Shown here: piece after piece, positions 9,146-18,431 of the stretch
How the letters are laid out: each line of letters starts with the position of its first letter
Position numbering within the stretch: position 1 is the first letter of the stretch
Assembly (NCBI RefSeq): GCF_036322805.1
Contig: NZ_AP027272.1
Span: forward strand, 4,774,001 to 4,838,000
DNA: 64,000 nt
Reading direction: 5' to 3'
Origin: Planctobacterium marinum
GTDB taxonomy: Bacteria > Pseudomonadota > Gammaproteobacteria > Enterobacterales > Alteromonadaceae
Made by a program: the position numbers and the translations under genes
The notes under the pieces: generated by a model
The model's database searches: none
What the model was told of the DNA's origin: nothing
What the model saw: only the letters and a program-made list of their open reading frames with translations

Positions 9146-10311
9146 AATGTTTCCTCCTCAACGTATACCGCCCAATCCTGCAGCGTCTCGGTAAATCGTT
9201 GCCATTCTTGCAGGTGATGAGGCTTGGGCTTGCTCACCTTTTCCCGTTGTAGTTCCACCGGATAGATCACTCCTTTGCAGTGTTGCAAATAATCCTTTAA
9301 CTCCTGCAATGGCGGCTCCCAGGCTTTCACCAATACCAGATAATGGCTTGATGTATCCAGGCTCGATTGCTTCGACGAAAAAGGGCCTGCAGTGATCACA
9401 GGATGCTTTTTAATAACGTCATTGAGTTGCGTTAACGTGGCATCTGCAAAGCTTGCCCAGTTCAAAACTACCACTTTATCAGGCAACTGGTTGGTGGTAT
9501 TTGAAAAGGACTTCGTTGTGGCTACATGGCGATGTCGCTTTGCTTCACGCTTATTGCTCATCTTAATTACTGCAGCGATACGCCAACGAATAATCGCCAT
9601 CATCACCAAACGCAGAATAAAGCCATAACAAAGCTGACAGGCCATCACAAATGGCCACCATTTTTTGAAATCCAGGGCTCTGGCAGCATCGACTGTCAAA
9701 CGCGAATCCTGTGTCGCTGTTAATAATTCCATTGTGGGTTGTGCTGATTGCCAAAAAAACCATGGCAACGACAGTACTTGCAATACCGGTAACAACAGCT
9801 GCGGCGTTAACAAGGTGCTTCGCCATACAAAATGCATATCGGTAAAAACCAGAAGCAACAGCAGCGCCAGTAAACTGCCTAGCCCAAATCCAACACCAAC
9901 ATACTGACCGTGATAAAGCACGCTGAGTTTGTCTAAACGCTCATCGTTATGATGAATCGGGCGTCCCCAGAACGTGAAAAGCCGTGCTTTGAATTGATGA
10001 ACCGCAGGCGGCTCCAAATTGACTAGCGGCAATAGAGATAGCAGCCCACCCAATACCGGCACTCCCACAAACAGCCCCAACAAAACCAGGATATTCACCT
10101 GCCCGTATTGGTCGCCACTGAGAAAGAATATACTGCCCAAAAAACCCAACACTACTCCCAAAAACAGCGGGATGTGTCGTGTTTGCCAGGGATCTGTTGC
10201 GAAGTTTGTCAATCGGTATCCTTGTGCCTGTTTAACTGATTCAGAAAGTATTGAGAGCCTACGCTCATCATCTTTTACTTTCTCGTCTGCTTGTGCAACA
10301 AATTGTACCAA
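9142..10311 (-). CDS. DUF2868 membrane protein, partner of the DUF3482 GTPase
   Basis: 389 residues with several hydrophobic segments. A pair lies near residues 48-70 and 75-100 (FLGVVLGFLGSIFFLSG, ILVLLGLFVGVPVLGGLLSLLPL), others near 155-215. A soluble, basic C-terminal part follows (residues 250-389). It is translationally coupled to the downstream GTPase, which suggests a membrane-anchored GTPase complex. Substrate and process are unknown. It lies downstream of no obvious partner and is separated from glmS by a terminator shared in the intergenic gap. Confidence 0.8.
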   Translation of the reverse strand: MVQFVAQADEKVKDDERRLSILSESVKQAQGYRLTNFATDPWQTRHIPLFLGVVLGFLGSIFFLSGDQYGQVNILVLLGLFVGVPVLGGLLSLLPLVNLEPPAVHQFKARLFTFWGRPIHHNDERLDKLSVLYHGQYVGVGFGLGSLLALLLLLVFTDMHFVWRSTLLTPQLLLPVLQVLSLPWFFWQSAQPTMELLTATQDSRLTVDAARALDFKKWWPFVMACQLCYGFILRLVMMAIIRWRIAAVIKMSNKREAKRHRHVATTKSFSNTTNQLPDKVVVLNWASFADATLTQLNDVIKKHPVITAGPFSSKQSSLDTSSHYLVLVKAWEPPLQELKDYLQHCKGVIYPVELQREKVSKPKPHHLQEWQRFTETLQDWAVYVEEETL

Positions 10312-10398
10312 TTTATGTAGGTTAAAGTGGATACGTGAGAGCTCTTAATACACCCAATATCGAACTGTTTTTTTGTATAACCTTTATTACTCTCTCAC

Positions 10399-10425
10399 AA
10401 AAAAAAGGCCTTTCGGCCTTTTTTT
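10399..10425 (-). terminator. Rho-independent terminator of glmS
   Basis: AAAGGCC-TTTC-GGCCTTT is a perfect 7-bp stem with a 4-base loop, flanked by an A-tract and a T-tract. On the minus strand the stem is followed by at least six U. It begins within the glmS stop codon region. Confidence 0.9.
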
Positions 10426-12256
10426 ATTCTACGGTTACTGACTTGGCCAGGTTTCTGGGCTGGTCTACGTCCGTGCCTTTGATAATGGCTACATGGTAGG
10501 ACAATAACTGCAGCGGTACTGTGTATACCAAAGGTGCGATGATCTCATCCACGTGAGGGACGTTTATCACTCGCATGGTGTCGTCACTTTCGAAGTGGGC
10601 ATCTTTGTCGGCAAACACATACATAATACCACCACGGGCGCGTACTTCAGCCACGTTGGATTTGAGCTTTTCCAATAATTCATCGTTAGGCGCTACAACA
10701 ATCACCGGCATCTCATCATCGATAAGGGCCAACGGACCGTGTTTTAGTTCACCTGAGGCGTAAGCTTCTGCGTGAATATAGGAAATCTCTTTAAGTTTCA
10801 GGGCACCTTCCATCGCAATGGGGTAATGCTCACCGCGTCCAAGGAACAAAGAGTGATGTTTATTGGCGAACTCAGGTGCGAGTTTTTCGATAATCTCATC
10901 CAGGTTCATGACCTCTTCTAACTTGCTGGGCAATGTGTGCAGGGCCTGCACGATGGCTTTTTGTTTGCTAACAGATAAACCATTTAACTGGCCAAGCTTC
11001 AAAGTAAACAATAACAAGGCAGTTAACTGGGTGGTAAAGGCTTTGGTGGAAGCAACGCCTATCTCAGCACCGGCTTTCGTCATGTAAGACAGGTCAGATT
11101 CCCGCACCATAGAAGAGCCGGGCACGTTACAGATAGTTAAACTGGTGAGGTAGCCCAATTCCTTTGATAAGCGCAACGCCGCCAAAGTGTCGGCAGTTTC
11201 ACCTGACTGAGAAATAGTTAATAACAAACTATTTTCATGCACATGGGATTTGCGATAACGGAACTCAGAGGCAATTTCTACGTTACAAGAAACGTTAGCC
11301 AGCGCTTCGAGCCAATAGCGTGCCACCAAACCAGCGTGATAGCTGGTGCCGCAAGCGACTATCTGTACGTGTTTTACTTTCTGTAAAACCTCATCGGCAC
11401 GCTCACCAAAAACACCTGGTGCAATATCGCTTTCCAATAAACGACCTTCCAGCGCATTGCGGGTAACAATGGGTTGCTCATAAATTTCTTTTAACATGTA
11501 GTGGCGGTAGCCACCTTTATCACCGGCATCGTGTTCGATTTCAGAGTCGTGCACTTTGCGTTTTACCGGATTACCGGCTTTATCAAAAATACGTACCTCT
11601 GTGCGGGAAACCTCAGCAACGTCACCTTCTTCAAGGAAGATAAAACGACGGGTTACCGGTAACAGTGCTAATTGATCAGAGGCAATGAAATTTTCTCCGA
11701 TACCTAAACCAATTACCAGTGGACTGCCAGATCGAGCCACTACCAGTTTATTGGGGTCTTCTTGATCCATTACTACTGTACCGTAAGCACCGTGGAACCC
11801 TTTTACGCTTTCCTGCACGGCTTTCAGCAAATCACTGCTCACCATCATTTTCTGGTGGATAGTGTGAGCGATTGTCTCTGTATCGGTCTGGCTCTCGTAA
11901 TTATATCCCGCAAGACTCAACTGGCTTGATAGCTTCTCAAAGTTTTCAATAATGCCGTTGTGTACAACTGCAATTCGGCCGGTCGAAAAGTGTGGATGAG
12001 CGTTCTTTTCGGTTACTCCACCATGGGTGGCCCAACGGGTATGGGCAATACCTATAACCCCTTTCACTGGCGACTCTGAAATTGCATCCTGCAAAGCTTT
12101 TACCTTGCCTACGCGCCGCACTCGAGCCAACTGCATTTGCTCGTCTACAACGGCTACACCCGCTGAGTCATAACCTCGATACTCCAGTCGCTGCAAACCT
12201 TCCAATAAAATGGGAACGACATTCCTTTCTGCAATGGCGCCTACTATTCCGCACAT
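10424..12256 (-). CDS. glmS: Glutamine-fructose-6-phosphate aminotransferase (isomerising)
   Basis: Makes glucosamine-6-phosphate from fructose-6-phosphate and glutamine, the first step towards UDP-GlcNAc for peptidoglycan and LPS. It is 610 residues, the normal length. Cys2 of MCGIVGAIA is the N-terminal nucleophile glutaminase residue. HTRWATHG and the GNG-type loop of the glutaminase domain are present. Two SIS domains follow ([32 protein letters not shown]), and the C-terminus ends KSVTVE as in the family. It lies 27 bases after the DeoR-type regulator gene and in the same direction as glmU, so it is probably part of one unit. No glmS ribozyme or sRNA target was recognised. Confidence 0.98.
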   Translation of the reverse strand: MCGIVGAIAERNVVPILLEGLQRLEYRGYDSAGVAVVDEQMQLARVRRVGKVKALQDAISESPVKGVIGIAHTRWATHGGVTEKNAHPHFSTGRIAVVHNGIIENFEKLSSQLSLAGYNYESQTDTETIAHTIHQKMMVSSDLLKAVQESVKGFHGAYGTVVMDQEDPNKLVVARSGSPLVIGLGIGENFIASDQLALLPVTRRFIFLEEGDVAEVSRTEVRIFDKAGNPVKRKVHDSEIEHDAGDKGGYRHYMLKEIYEQPIVTRNALEGRLLESDIAPGVFGERADEVLQKVKHVQIVACGTSYHAGLVARYWLEALANVSCNVEIASEFRYRKSHVHENSLLLTISQSGETADTLAALRLSKELGYLTSLTICNVPGSSMVRESDLSYMTKAGAEIGVASTKAFTTQLTALLLFTLKLGQLNGLSVSKQKAIVQALHTLPSKLEEVMNLDEIIEKLAPEFANKHHSLFLGRGEHYPIAMEGALKLKEISYIHAEAYASGELKHGPLALIDDEMPVIVVAPNDELLEKLKSNVAEVRARGGIMYVFADKDAHFESDDTMRVINVPHVDEIIAPLVYTVPLQLLSYHVAIIKGTDVDQPRNLAKSVTVE

Positions 12257-12283
12257 AGTTTAATCTCTCGTCAATTAAGTGGT

Positions 12284-13042
12284 TTAAATTGTTACTATTT
12301 CTACCGCAATGCCCATATCAGTGAGGGTCTTATGGGCAGACTCACTGATTTGGTCATCGGTTATCAAGGTCGTGATCTGTTGCCATGAAAGTTCTAAGTT
12401 AGGCATCTTGCGCTGAAACTTCTCAGACTCAGCAAGCACTACGGTTTTTCTGGCAACTTTGGTCATGGCCAAGGTTAATTGAGTTAGTTCGTTGAAAGTG
12501 GTAGTGCCTCTGGACAAATCAAGACCTGAAGCACCCACAAAAGCCAAATCAAAATTATAGGAAGATACCATTTGTTCAGCCATAGCGCCCTGAAATGACT
12601 GGCTGTGCACATCCCAGGTTCCTCCTGTCATTAGCAGGGTAGGCTCCGGCTCCAAATCCAATACATCCTGGGCCGTACTCAGTGAATTGGTCATTACTAC
12701 CAAACCCCGCTTTGCTTTCAAAAAAGAAACCATTGCGTGGGTGGTATTACCAGAATCAATAAGGATACGATCATGGTCTTTAATTAACGCTGCAGCCGCT
12801 TGCGCGATAGACATCTTTCGCTTCGAAACTTTTTCGATTATTTCTTTGCTTTCGCCGGGTGCCAGAATAGCACCGCCATGACGGCGCAGCACCAAGCCGT
12901 TCTGTTCAAGCGCAGCCAAATCTTTTCGAATTGTCACTTCAGAAGTTGTAAACTGATTGGCCAAAGACTCCACAGACTGTTCTCCATGAAGTTCCAAAAT
13001 GGAGACAATCTGACGTCTACGTTGCTGGGTATTGCGTTTCAA
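12284..13042 (-). CDS. DeoR-family transcriptional regulator, likely controlling glmS
   Basis: 252 residues. The N-terminal DeoR helix-turn-helix reads RRRQIVSILELHGEQSVESLANQF then SEVTIRKDLAALEQNGLVLRRHGGA. A C-terminal sugar-phosphate sensor domain follows (DHDRILIDSGNTTHAMVSFL; MTGGTWDVHSQSFQGA; FVGASGLDLSRG), related to the phosphosugar isomerase fold. It sits immediately upstream of glmS. An operator-like repeat array lies just ahead of its start. Together these suggest an autoregulated control of amino-sugar synthesis that responds to a sugar phosphate. This is inference from position. Confidence 0.92.
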   Translation of the reverse strand: MKRNTQQRRRQIVSILELHGEQSVESLANQFTTSEVTIRKDLAALEQNGLVLRRHGGAILAPGESKEIIEKVSKRKMSIAQAAAALIKDHDRILIDSGNTTHAMVSFLKAKRGLVVMTNSLSTAQDVLDLEPEPTLLMTGGTWDVHSQSFQGAMAEQMVSSYNFDLAFVGASGLDLSRGTTTFNELTQLTLAMTKVARKTVVLAESEKFQRKMPNLELSWQQITTLITDDQISESAHKTLTDMGIAVEIVTI

Positions 13043-13069
13043 TTAGCCTTCCCTGGATTCAATTATGAA

Positions 13070-13114
13070 CTTAAGTTTCAATTTGAAACTTTATAATTCA
13101 TAACGAAACTTAAG
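13070..13114. promoter_or_regulatory. Candidate DeoR-type operator, three GAAACTT units
   Basis: CTTAAGTTTC (13070-13079) is a perfect inverted copy of GAAACTTAAG (13105-13114). A third unit GAAACTT lies at 13085-13091, so AAGTTTC/GAAACTT also form a close inverted pair, and the two direct copies start exactly 20 bases apart. TTTC/GAAA-containing repeats are common for DeoR-family operators. The array lies 28-72 bases upstream of the regulator ATG. Confidence 0.6.
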
Positions 13115-13122
13115 GCAAGTGT

Positions 13123-13803
13123 TTATTTTTGTGTGTCAGGGGAGTTTTGTTCCGACAGAAGCCAATTGAACAGCACTAAGGCAAGTATTGCACCTGCCAC
13201 CTGGGCCACAACAAAACCGGTAACATGAGCAGGATCAATACCGGAGAAACTGGTGGTAAAGCTTCGAGCGACAGTGACGGCAGGGTTAGCAAAGCTGGTA
13301 GACGCGGTAAACCAGTAGGCCGCGGTGATGTAAAGGCCAACCCCCATTGCCACTGCGTTTTTATTAAATTTAATAAAACCTAAGATAGTAGCCACCAGAC
13401 CAAATGTCGCAACTGCTTCGGCAAACCATTGTGATACGCCAGTGCGGGCTTTGATGCCCATTTCCAGTGCTGGCAGGTCAAACATCAGGTGAGCCACTAT
13501 CGTCCCCATAACCCCACCGAAAATCTGTGTCGCAATGAATAACACCAATAAAAGGTTGCTCAATTCACCTTTCAAACGAAACACAATCGAAACGGCTGGA
13601 TTGAAATGAGCACCGGAAACAGGACCTAGAACAGTGATCAACACATAGAGTATGGCGCCTGTCGGTATGGTATTGCCCAACAATGCAATGGCGACATTAC
13701 CATCAGAAAGCCGTTCGGCCATGATGCCAGACCCCACCACAGTGCACACTAATAATAAGGTACCCAAGAACTCAGCGGTTAGCTGTTTCGAAAGTGCATT
13801 CAT
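13123..13803 (-). CDS. Aquaporin/glycerol facilitator (MIP family) channel
   Basis: 226 residues with six predicted membrane segments and both NPA boxes (GAHFNPAVSI near residue 67, SFANPAVTVARSF near 172). The arginine following the second NPA (NPAVTVAR) is the selectivity-filter arginine. The segment around the second NPA resembles the AqpS-like group, often found in arsenic operons, more than E. coli AqpZ or GlpF, but no ars gene is nearby. It lies 11 bases after glmU and just before the DeoR regulator, so it may be co-transcribed with glmU. Solute is unknown (water or a small neutral solute). Confidence 0.9.
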   Translation of the reverse strand: MNALSKQLTAEFLGTLLLVCTVVGSGIMAERLSDGNVAIALLGNTIPTGAILYVLITVLGPVSGAHFNPAVSIVFRLKGELSNLLLVLFIATQIFGGVMGTIVAHLMFDLPALEMGIKARTGVSQWFAEAVATFGLVATILGFIKFNKNAVAMGVGLYITAAYWFTASTSFANPAVTVARSFTTSFSGIDPAHVTGFVVAQVAGAILALVLFNWLLSEQNSPDTQK

Positions 13804-13814
13804 ATTTACTTATT

Positions 13815-15173
13815 TTACTTCTTCTGAGGTCGTTGCCACTCGGCAATATTGCGTTGTTTGCCTCGAGCAATCGCCAATTGGTCATCTTCCACCGCTTTGG
13901 TGACCACCGAACCCGCACCAACTGTGCTGTTGTTGCCAATAGTTACTGGCGCAACAAGCGAGCTGTTGGACCCAACGAATGCCCCAGCACCAATTTCGGT
14001 TTTGAACTTATTCACACCATCGTAATTACAGGTAATGGTGCCTGCGCCAATGTTAGCGCCAGCTCCGACAATAGCATCGCCTAAATAGGTCAGGTGATTT
14101 GCCTTAGCACCTTCACCTAATTCGGTTTTTTTCATCTCTACGAAATTACCGACTTTTGATTTCGTTTTCATGACAGAACCCGGACGTAAACGCGCATAAG
14201 GCCCTACTGTGCATTCGGCACCTACACTCGCCTCTTCAACGGTGGAAAAGGGTTCAATCACTGCCCCATCAGCGATTACGCAATCTTTCAATATGCAGTT
14301 AGCTCCGATTTTCACCTTACTACCAATCTCTACTTTACCTTCCAATACCACATTGACGTCGATGCTGACATCAGAGCCCGTGCTCACTTCCCCACGGATA
14401 TCCAGTCGAGAGGGGTCAGCTAGCGACACGCCATTTAACATCAGATTTTCAGCCTGCTGCAGTTGATAAGCTCGTTCAATCTTGGCCAGTTGCACGCGAT
14501 TGTTAATTCCTTCCACTTCAATGTCAGAGCTCGCTTGAGCCGCTCTTATCAACTTGCCTTCTGTAGCAGCCATTTCGATAATATCTGTCAGATAGTATTC
14601 CTGTTGAGCATTGTCGTTCTTAAGCGCCCCTAACCAACGCTTCAGGTCGGCACCGCCCATCATCATAATCCCCGTGTTGATCTCATTGATCTGTCGCTGT
14701 GCATCGCTGGCATCTTTGTGTTCAACAATGGCTTTTACTTGTTCACCTTCGCGAATGATGCGCCCCATACCTGTCGGATCATCAACCACTACAGTTAATA
14801 ACACCAAATCAGAATGTTGCTTAGCAGAAATCATAGTTTGCAGTGTATTGGATTTTATAAGTGGTGCATCACCCACCAAAATCAGGACATCGTCTTGCTC
14901 CTGAATATTAGGTAACGCCTGCATAACAGCATGCCCTGTGCCCAACTGCTCTGCCTGTAAACACCAGTTCAATTGATTATTTACCAAAGCACTTTGTAAT
15001 TGCTCAGCACCATGACCATAAATCAGATTCACAGATTGAACACCCACCTCACCCAACGTATCCAGAATGTGCTGTACCATGGGTTTGCCGGCTACAGGAT
15101 GCAATACTTTGGGAAGACTAGACTTCATACGTGTGCCTTTACCTGCGGCTAACACTACAGCTGAAACTGACAT
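13815..15173 (-). CDS. glmU: Bifunctional GlcN-1-P acetyltransferase / GlcNAc-1-P uridyltransferase
   Basis: Catalyses the last two steps to UDP-GlcNAc in the cytoplasm. It is 452 residues, the normal length. The N-terminal uridyltransferase has LAAGKGTRMKSSLPKVLHPVAGKPM. A left-handed beta-helix acetyltransferase follows from about residue 250, with many hexapeptide repeats and NYDGVNKFKTEIGAGAFVGSN. It is the first gene of the minus-strand unit leading through the aquaporin and DeoR genes to glmS. It is divergent from the diguanylate cyclase gene. Confidence 0.98.
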   Translation of the reverse strand: MSVSAVVLAAGKGTRMKSSLPKVLHPVAGKPMVQHILDTLGEVGVQSVNLIYGHGAEQLQSALVNNQLNWCLQAEQLGTGHAVMQALPNIQEQDDVLILVGDAPLIKSNTLQTMISAKQHSDLVLLTVVVDDPTGMGRIIREGEQVKAIVEHKDASDAQRQINEINTGIMMMGGADLKRWLGALKNDNAQQEYYLTDIIEMAATEGKLIRAAQASSDIEVEGINNRVQLAKIERAYQLQQAENLMLNGVSLADPSRLDIRGEVSTGSDVSIDVNVVLEGKVEIGSKVKIGANCILKDCVIADGAVIEPFSTVEEASVGAECTVGPYARLRPGSVMKTKSKVGNFVEMKKTELGEGAKANHLTYLGDAIVGAGANIGAGTITCNYDGVNKFKTEIGAGAFVGSNSSLVAPVTIGNNSTVGAGSVVTKAVEDDQLAIARGKQRNIAEWQRPQKK

Positions 15174-15280
15174 AACTTATCCTTATCTTTGAAACTGGCA
15201 GTATTGTATAGGATACAAACTCACCTGCAATCAAAAGCCGAGTTATGTTTTTTGCGTCAGTCCCTGTAGCAGTCTAAACT

Positions 15281-16726
15281 TTGACCAAGTCAGACAATCT
15301 CAGCGGACTTCATTTGAATTCATTCGCGTCTCTGCGACAGCTGTTTTTTGTTACCATGCTCGCCTTTGTGGTTGTGGTGACGTGGACGGCCTGGTCCACC
15401 ATAAACAAGCTGTTTATGGAGCACAGCAAAATTCAACAAGAGTCCATTTCTCCAGTTTTTTCCTTAATAGTGGAGGAACTGTTGAAGCCCTTACATATCG
15501 CGGAAACCATCTATAAAAGCGGCGAATTCACCCCATTCCTTGAAGAAGAAACGCTCGACGCTCAACAGCTTGTCGCCGCTCTAAAAAGCTATGAGGATAA
15601 GTTCGATTTGGTGTTCTTTGCCGCAAGTGAAAAAAAACGCAAACAATACTTGTCCAACGGCAGAGAGATTGAGCTTATCGAGGGTAAGGTAGCCTGGTAC
15701 TTCGAGGCATTAGCGCTAGAACAAGACTTTATGGCCGATCTGGGTGATGTGAACAACGTGCATTTGTTTTTCGATTTTAAAGTTTACGATGAACAACATA
15801 AGTTCCTGGGTATCGTCGGTGTCGGCAAAAGCATGCAGCATTTCTTGCGGCAATTCGAACAATTCAAAGCAGAACATGGTTACGACTTTATTTTCGTCAA
15901 CGAAAAAAATCAGATCATGTTATCTTCCAGAACGGCACTAATGCATCAGCGTGAGAATATATTACAACTTGAATCTCTCAGCTGGTATGAACAAGTATCA
16001 GATAAAGCGAACAACACCCTGAATAGCTTGTTAATTGAAGAAAACCAACAAAGTTTTTTGCTTTCTGAAGTGCGTTTGCAAAGCCTCAATTGGCGTATGA
16101 TTTTGTTGTTGCCACTGCAAGGTAAAATGGATCGCATTAGTCAGCTGTTTTTGAGCAACTTCCTGGCGATATTGATGCTCATCGTTTTGTTTATCCTCGC
16201 TGTATTTACCTTAAGTCGTTATGTCAGTCGCAAAATTGCCCAGCAAGCCAATATCGACCACCTTTCTCAACTCCCTAACAGGCGCTATGTGGAACGCCGA
16301 TTTGAACGACTCAAAAAACGGCAGATGCCCCTTAGTTTGATAGTGCTGGATATCGACCACTTTAAATCGATTAACGATAACTACGGCCACAATATTGGCG
16401 ATGTGGTGATCCAACAAGTGAGCGACATGCTAAGGGACGCCGTTCGTACCAATGATGTCGCTGCCCGTTGGGGTGGTGAGGAGTTTATCTTGTTATTACC
16501 CGGAGCGTCTTTTCAGATAGCACAAGAAATTGCCGAACGCTTGCGTAGAAAAATGGAGAAAACCACTTTAGACGTGGAAGGTGAGCGACTGGGCATTACA
16601 TCCAGTTTTGGTGTAACTTACAGCGACGGTAACAAAGAGTTATTGGATTTAGTGGCAATTGCAGATGAGGCGCTGTATCAAGCCAAACAGGCAGGCCGCA
16701 ATAAAGTGCAAAGCAAGCTACCTTAG
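15281..16726 (+). CDS. Membrane diguanylate cyclase with periplasmic sensor domain
   Basis: Makes c-di-GMP. It is 481 residues from a TTG start at 15281; the next ATG (15356) would cut into the first membrane helix. The architecture is a short N-terminus, membrane helix near 18-38, a periplasmic region near 40-285 (dCache-like by length), a second helix near 289-312, then the GGDEF domain. The active-site motif is RWGGEEF near residue 398. An RxxD inhibitory site (RTND) lies five residues before GGEEF, so product inhibition is expected. No EAL domain is present. It is a stand-alone gene, divergent from glmU and convergent with the phosphatase gene. Confidence 0.93.
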   Translation: MTKSDNLSGLHLNSFASLRQLFFVTMLAFVVVVTWTAWSTINKLFMEHSKIQQESISPVFSLIVEELLKPLHIAETIYKSGEFTPFLEEETLDAQQLVAALKSYEDKFDLVFFAASEKKRKQYLSNGREIELIEGKVAWYFEALALEQDFMADLGDVNNVHLFFDFKVYDEQHKFLGIVGVGKSMQHFLRQFEQFKAEHGYDFIFVNEKNQIMLSSRTALMHQRENILQLESLSWYEQVSDKANNTLNSLLIEENQQSFLLSEVRLQSLNWRMILLLPLQGKMDRISQLFLSNFLAILMLIVLFILAVFTLSRYVSRKIAQQANIDHLSQLPNRRYVERRFERLKKRQMPLSLIVLDIDHFKSINDNYGHNIGDVVIQQVSDMLRDAVRTNDVAARWGGEEFILLLPGASFQIAQEIAERLRRKMEKTTLDVEGERLGITSSFGVTYSDGNKELLDLVAIADEALYQAKQAGRNKVQSKLP

Positions 16727-16737
16727 CTCGCTCAATC

Positions 16738-17502
16738 TCAGGAAACCTGCCGACCTTGCCGATTTAAGGCTAGCAAGTCGCTGGCGGAAATCACTGCAGG
16801 CGCTACGCCATTGGCTGCACCCACATCCAGATACAGGGTATTGCCTAACAGAACCGGATGGCCACAATTCATGATGGTATGGCCCACCACTAACTTGTCA
16901 ATACCCTCCACCCGATGAAGGTTTCCATCATTCGAAGGTAATTCACCTTGCTCAAAAGAACGCGCTTTCAAGCCATTGTCGCGATTCCATAAAATGTATT
17001 TTTGTGAATCAGCATGAGATAACAAATTGATATCCAGCCAGATATTGTCCGGCACCGCAGCGTGTACTATTCCCACTCTTCCAGACTCGGTTTCCAATTC
17101 GATAGCAATAGGCAGCGTTCGTACTTTTTCTAGCAGCGCAGCTACCTGCAACGCGGTATCAGATTTAGGTTGATACCAATCCCCACCATTAAAGGATTGC
17201 CAATTAAGAATATCCGCGACACTCCCCTCACCTTGCATCGCCGCCAGACCTTTTAACAGTAATTGCTCGTGATTCCCCATCACTGCGTAAAACCAGGGTT
17301 CATTGAGTAACTGCAACGTTTTTAGCGAGTCTGGTCCTCTGTCGATTAAGTCACCAACACTAAACAATCTGTCACCAGATCCGGGATCAAAGCCTTTTTG
17401 TTTTAAGACTTGTAACAATAGCTCGTATTGCCCGTGAATATCACCCACAATCCAGGCGTGTTTACTGGCAACAGCGTATTTTTGAAACAAAGGGCTTGTC
17501 AT
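16738..17502 (-). CDS. PPP-family metallophosphatase (PrpA/ApaH-like)
   Basis: 254 residues with the full phosphoprotein phosphatase signature: GDIHGQ (near 20), GDLIDRG (near 50), GNHE (near 76) and GHTIM (near 206). The PrpA/PrpB phosphatases of enterobacteria and the Ap4A hydrolase ApaH share these motifs, and sequence alone does not separate them here. It lacks the typical ApaH gene context (ksgA/apaG). The gene stands alone, and its stop is 12 bases from the stop of the convergent diguanylate cyclase gene. A Fur-box-like sequence lies 20 bases ahead of its start. Confidence 0.88.
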   Translation of the reverse strand: MTSPLFQKYAVASKHAWIVGDIHGQYELLLQVLKQKGFDPGSGDRLFSVGDLIDRGPDSLKTLQLLNEPWFYAVMGNHEQLLLKGLAAMQGEGSVADILNWQSFNGGDWYQPKSDTALQVAALLEKVRTLPIAIELETESGRVGIVHAAVPDNIWLDINLLSHADSQKYILWNRDNGLKARSFEQGELPSNDGNLHRVEGIDKLVVGHTIMNCGHPVLLGNTLYLDVGAANGVAPAVISASDLLALNRQGRQVS

Positions 17503-17521
17503 TTTCCTAGGTTACAGTTTT

Positions 17522-17540
17522 CACAATGAAAATCATTTAA
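17522..17540. promoter_or_regulatory. Weak Fur-box-like sequence
   Basis: The core AATGAAAATCATT matches 12 of 13 positions of the AATGATAATCATT centre of the Fur consensus. Over 19 positions, 13 match. It is positioned to control the phosphatase gene that starts at 17502. By-eye match only. Confidence 0.35.
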
Positions 17541-17681
17541 GACGCGAATACTTTTAAGTTTAGGAGTAAAAGCGTCAGGATGAAACATATTTTAACCTGA
17601 GTGTGAACTTCTCTACAGATAGCAAGAAAGGCTGGTGATTGCTTACCTGCTTATCCAAAAATGAGTTACCTTAATACCTGC

Positions 17682-18431
17682 TTACCTGAGAACAGAGCAT
17701 CCACAAACCTGGCAGTCGGGATTGGGATTAATTTGCATTTTTTGCCAGTGCAAATCACTCACCCGGATCTGAATAAATTGATGGCAAAGATGGTTTCCAG
17801 AAAAGAGCAATAACGCCTGAGAAGCCTGTATACAACCCAATATACCCACGACTGGTCCCAAAATACCCTGACTTAAACAATCATCTTGGGCTAACTTACC
17901 GTCACCAAATAAACACTGATAACAACCTTGTGGTACTTGATTCGAATTTAGATGGCAAAGCCAAAGTTGACCACTCAGTTCTGTGGCAGCGGCTCCCACC
18001 AGCCTCACACTTTGCTGGTAACACCACTGATTCAAAGCAAAACGCGTGGCAAAATTATCAGAGCAATCCAGCAATAGATCACAGTCTCCTGATTGGCTCG
18101 AAAAATCAAAACAACAAGGATGCGCTTCAATACGACTGTGCGGATTTATTTCTAGGAGCCTTTGCCGCGCCACATCAACCTTGTTTTGCCCAAGATCATC
18201 GAATCGATAAAGCAGCTGCCTGGGTAAATTCGATTCGCTAACCACATCAGGATCCCAAACTGATACTTTACCCACCCCAGCTGCCACCAGATAGCTCAGC
18301 GCGGCACACCCCAGGCCACCTGCCCCCACCACTGTCACGTGGGCATTTTCGATTCGCTCCTGGCCCTGACTATCAATTTCCGATAATGTCATTTGCCGGA
18401 TATAACGCCTGTGTGAGTTGCCATTACTCAT
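17682..18431 (-). CDS. thiF: Sulfur-carrier protein ThiS adenylyltransferase
   Basis: Adenylates the C-terminal glycine of ThiS so that sulfur can be loaded for thiazole synthesis. It is 249 residues of the E1/MoeB/ThiF family. Nucleotide-binding loop VVGAGGLGCAALSYLVAAGVGKV lies near residues 33-55. DxxxxSNLPRQ (SESNLPRQLLY) is present. Two zinc-type cysteine pairs are present, CYQC near 170 and CQVC near 240. The start overlaps the end of thiDE by 8 bases. It is last in the thi operon. A 10-base direct repeat (TGCTTACCTG at 17640 and 17679) lies at its 3' end with no clear terminator. Confidence 0.94.
   Translation of the reverse strand: MSNGNSHRRYIRQMTLSEIDSQGQERIENAHVTVVGAGGLGCAALSYLVAAGVGKVSVWDPDVVSESNLPRQLLYRFDDLGQNKVDVARQRLLEINPHSRIEAHPCCFDFSSQSGDCDLLLDCSDNFATRFALNQWCYQQSVRLVGAAATELSGQLWLCHLNSNQVPQGCYQCLFGDGKLAQDDCLSQGILGPVVGILGCIQASQALLLFSGNHLCHQFIQIRVSDLHWQKMQINPNPDCQVCGCSVLR

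Noticed and set aside
17640-17688. Repeat pair TGCTTACCTG as attachment site or element end
   Set aside because: Only 10 bases, overlapping the thiF stop, with no integrase or island between.
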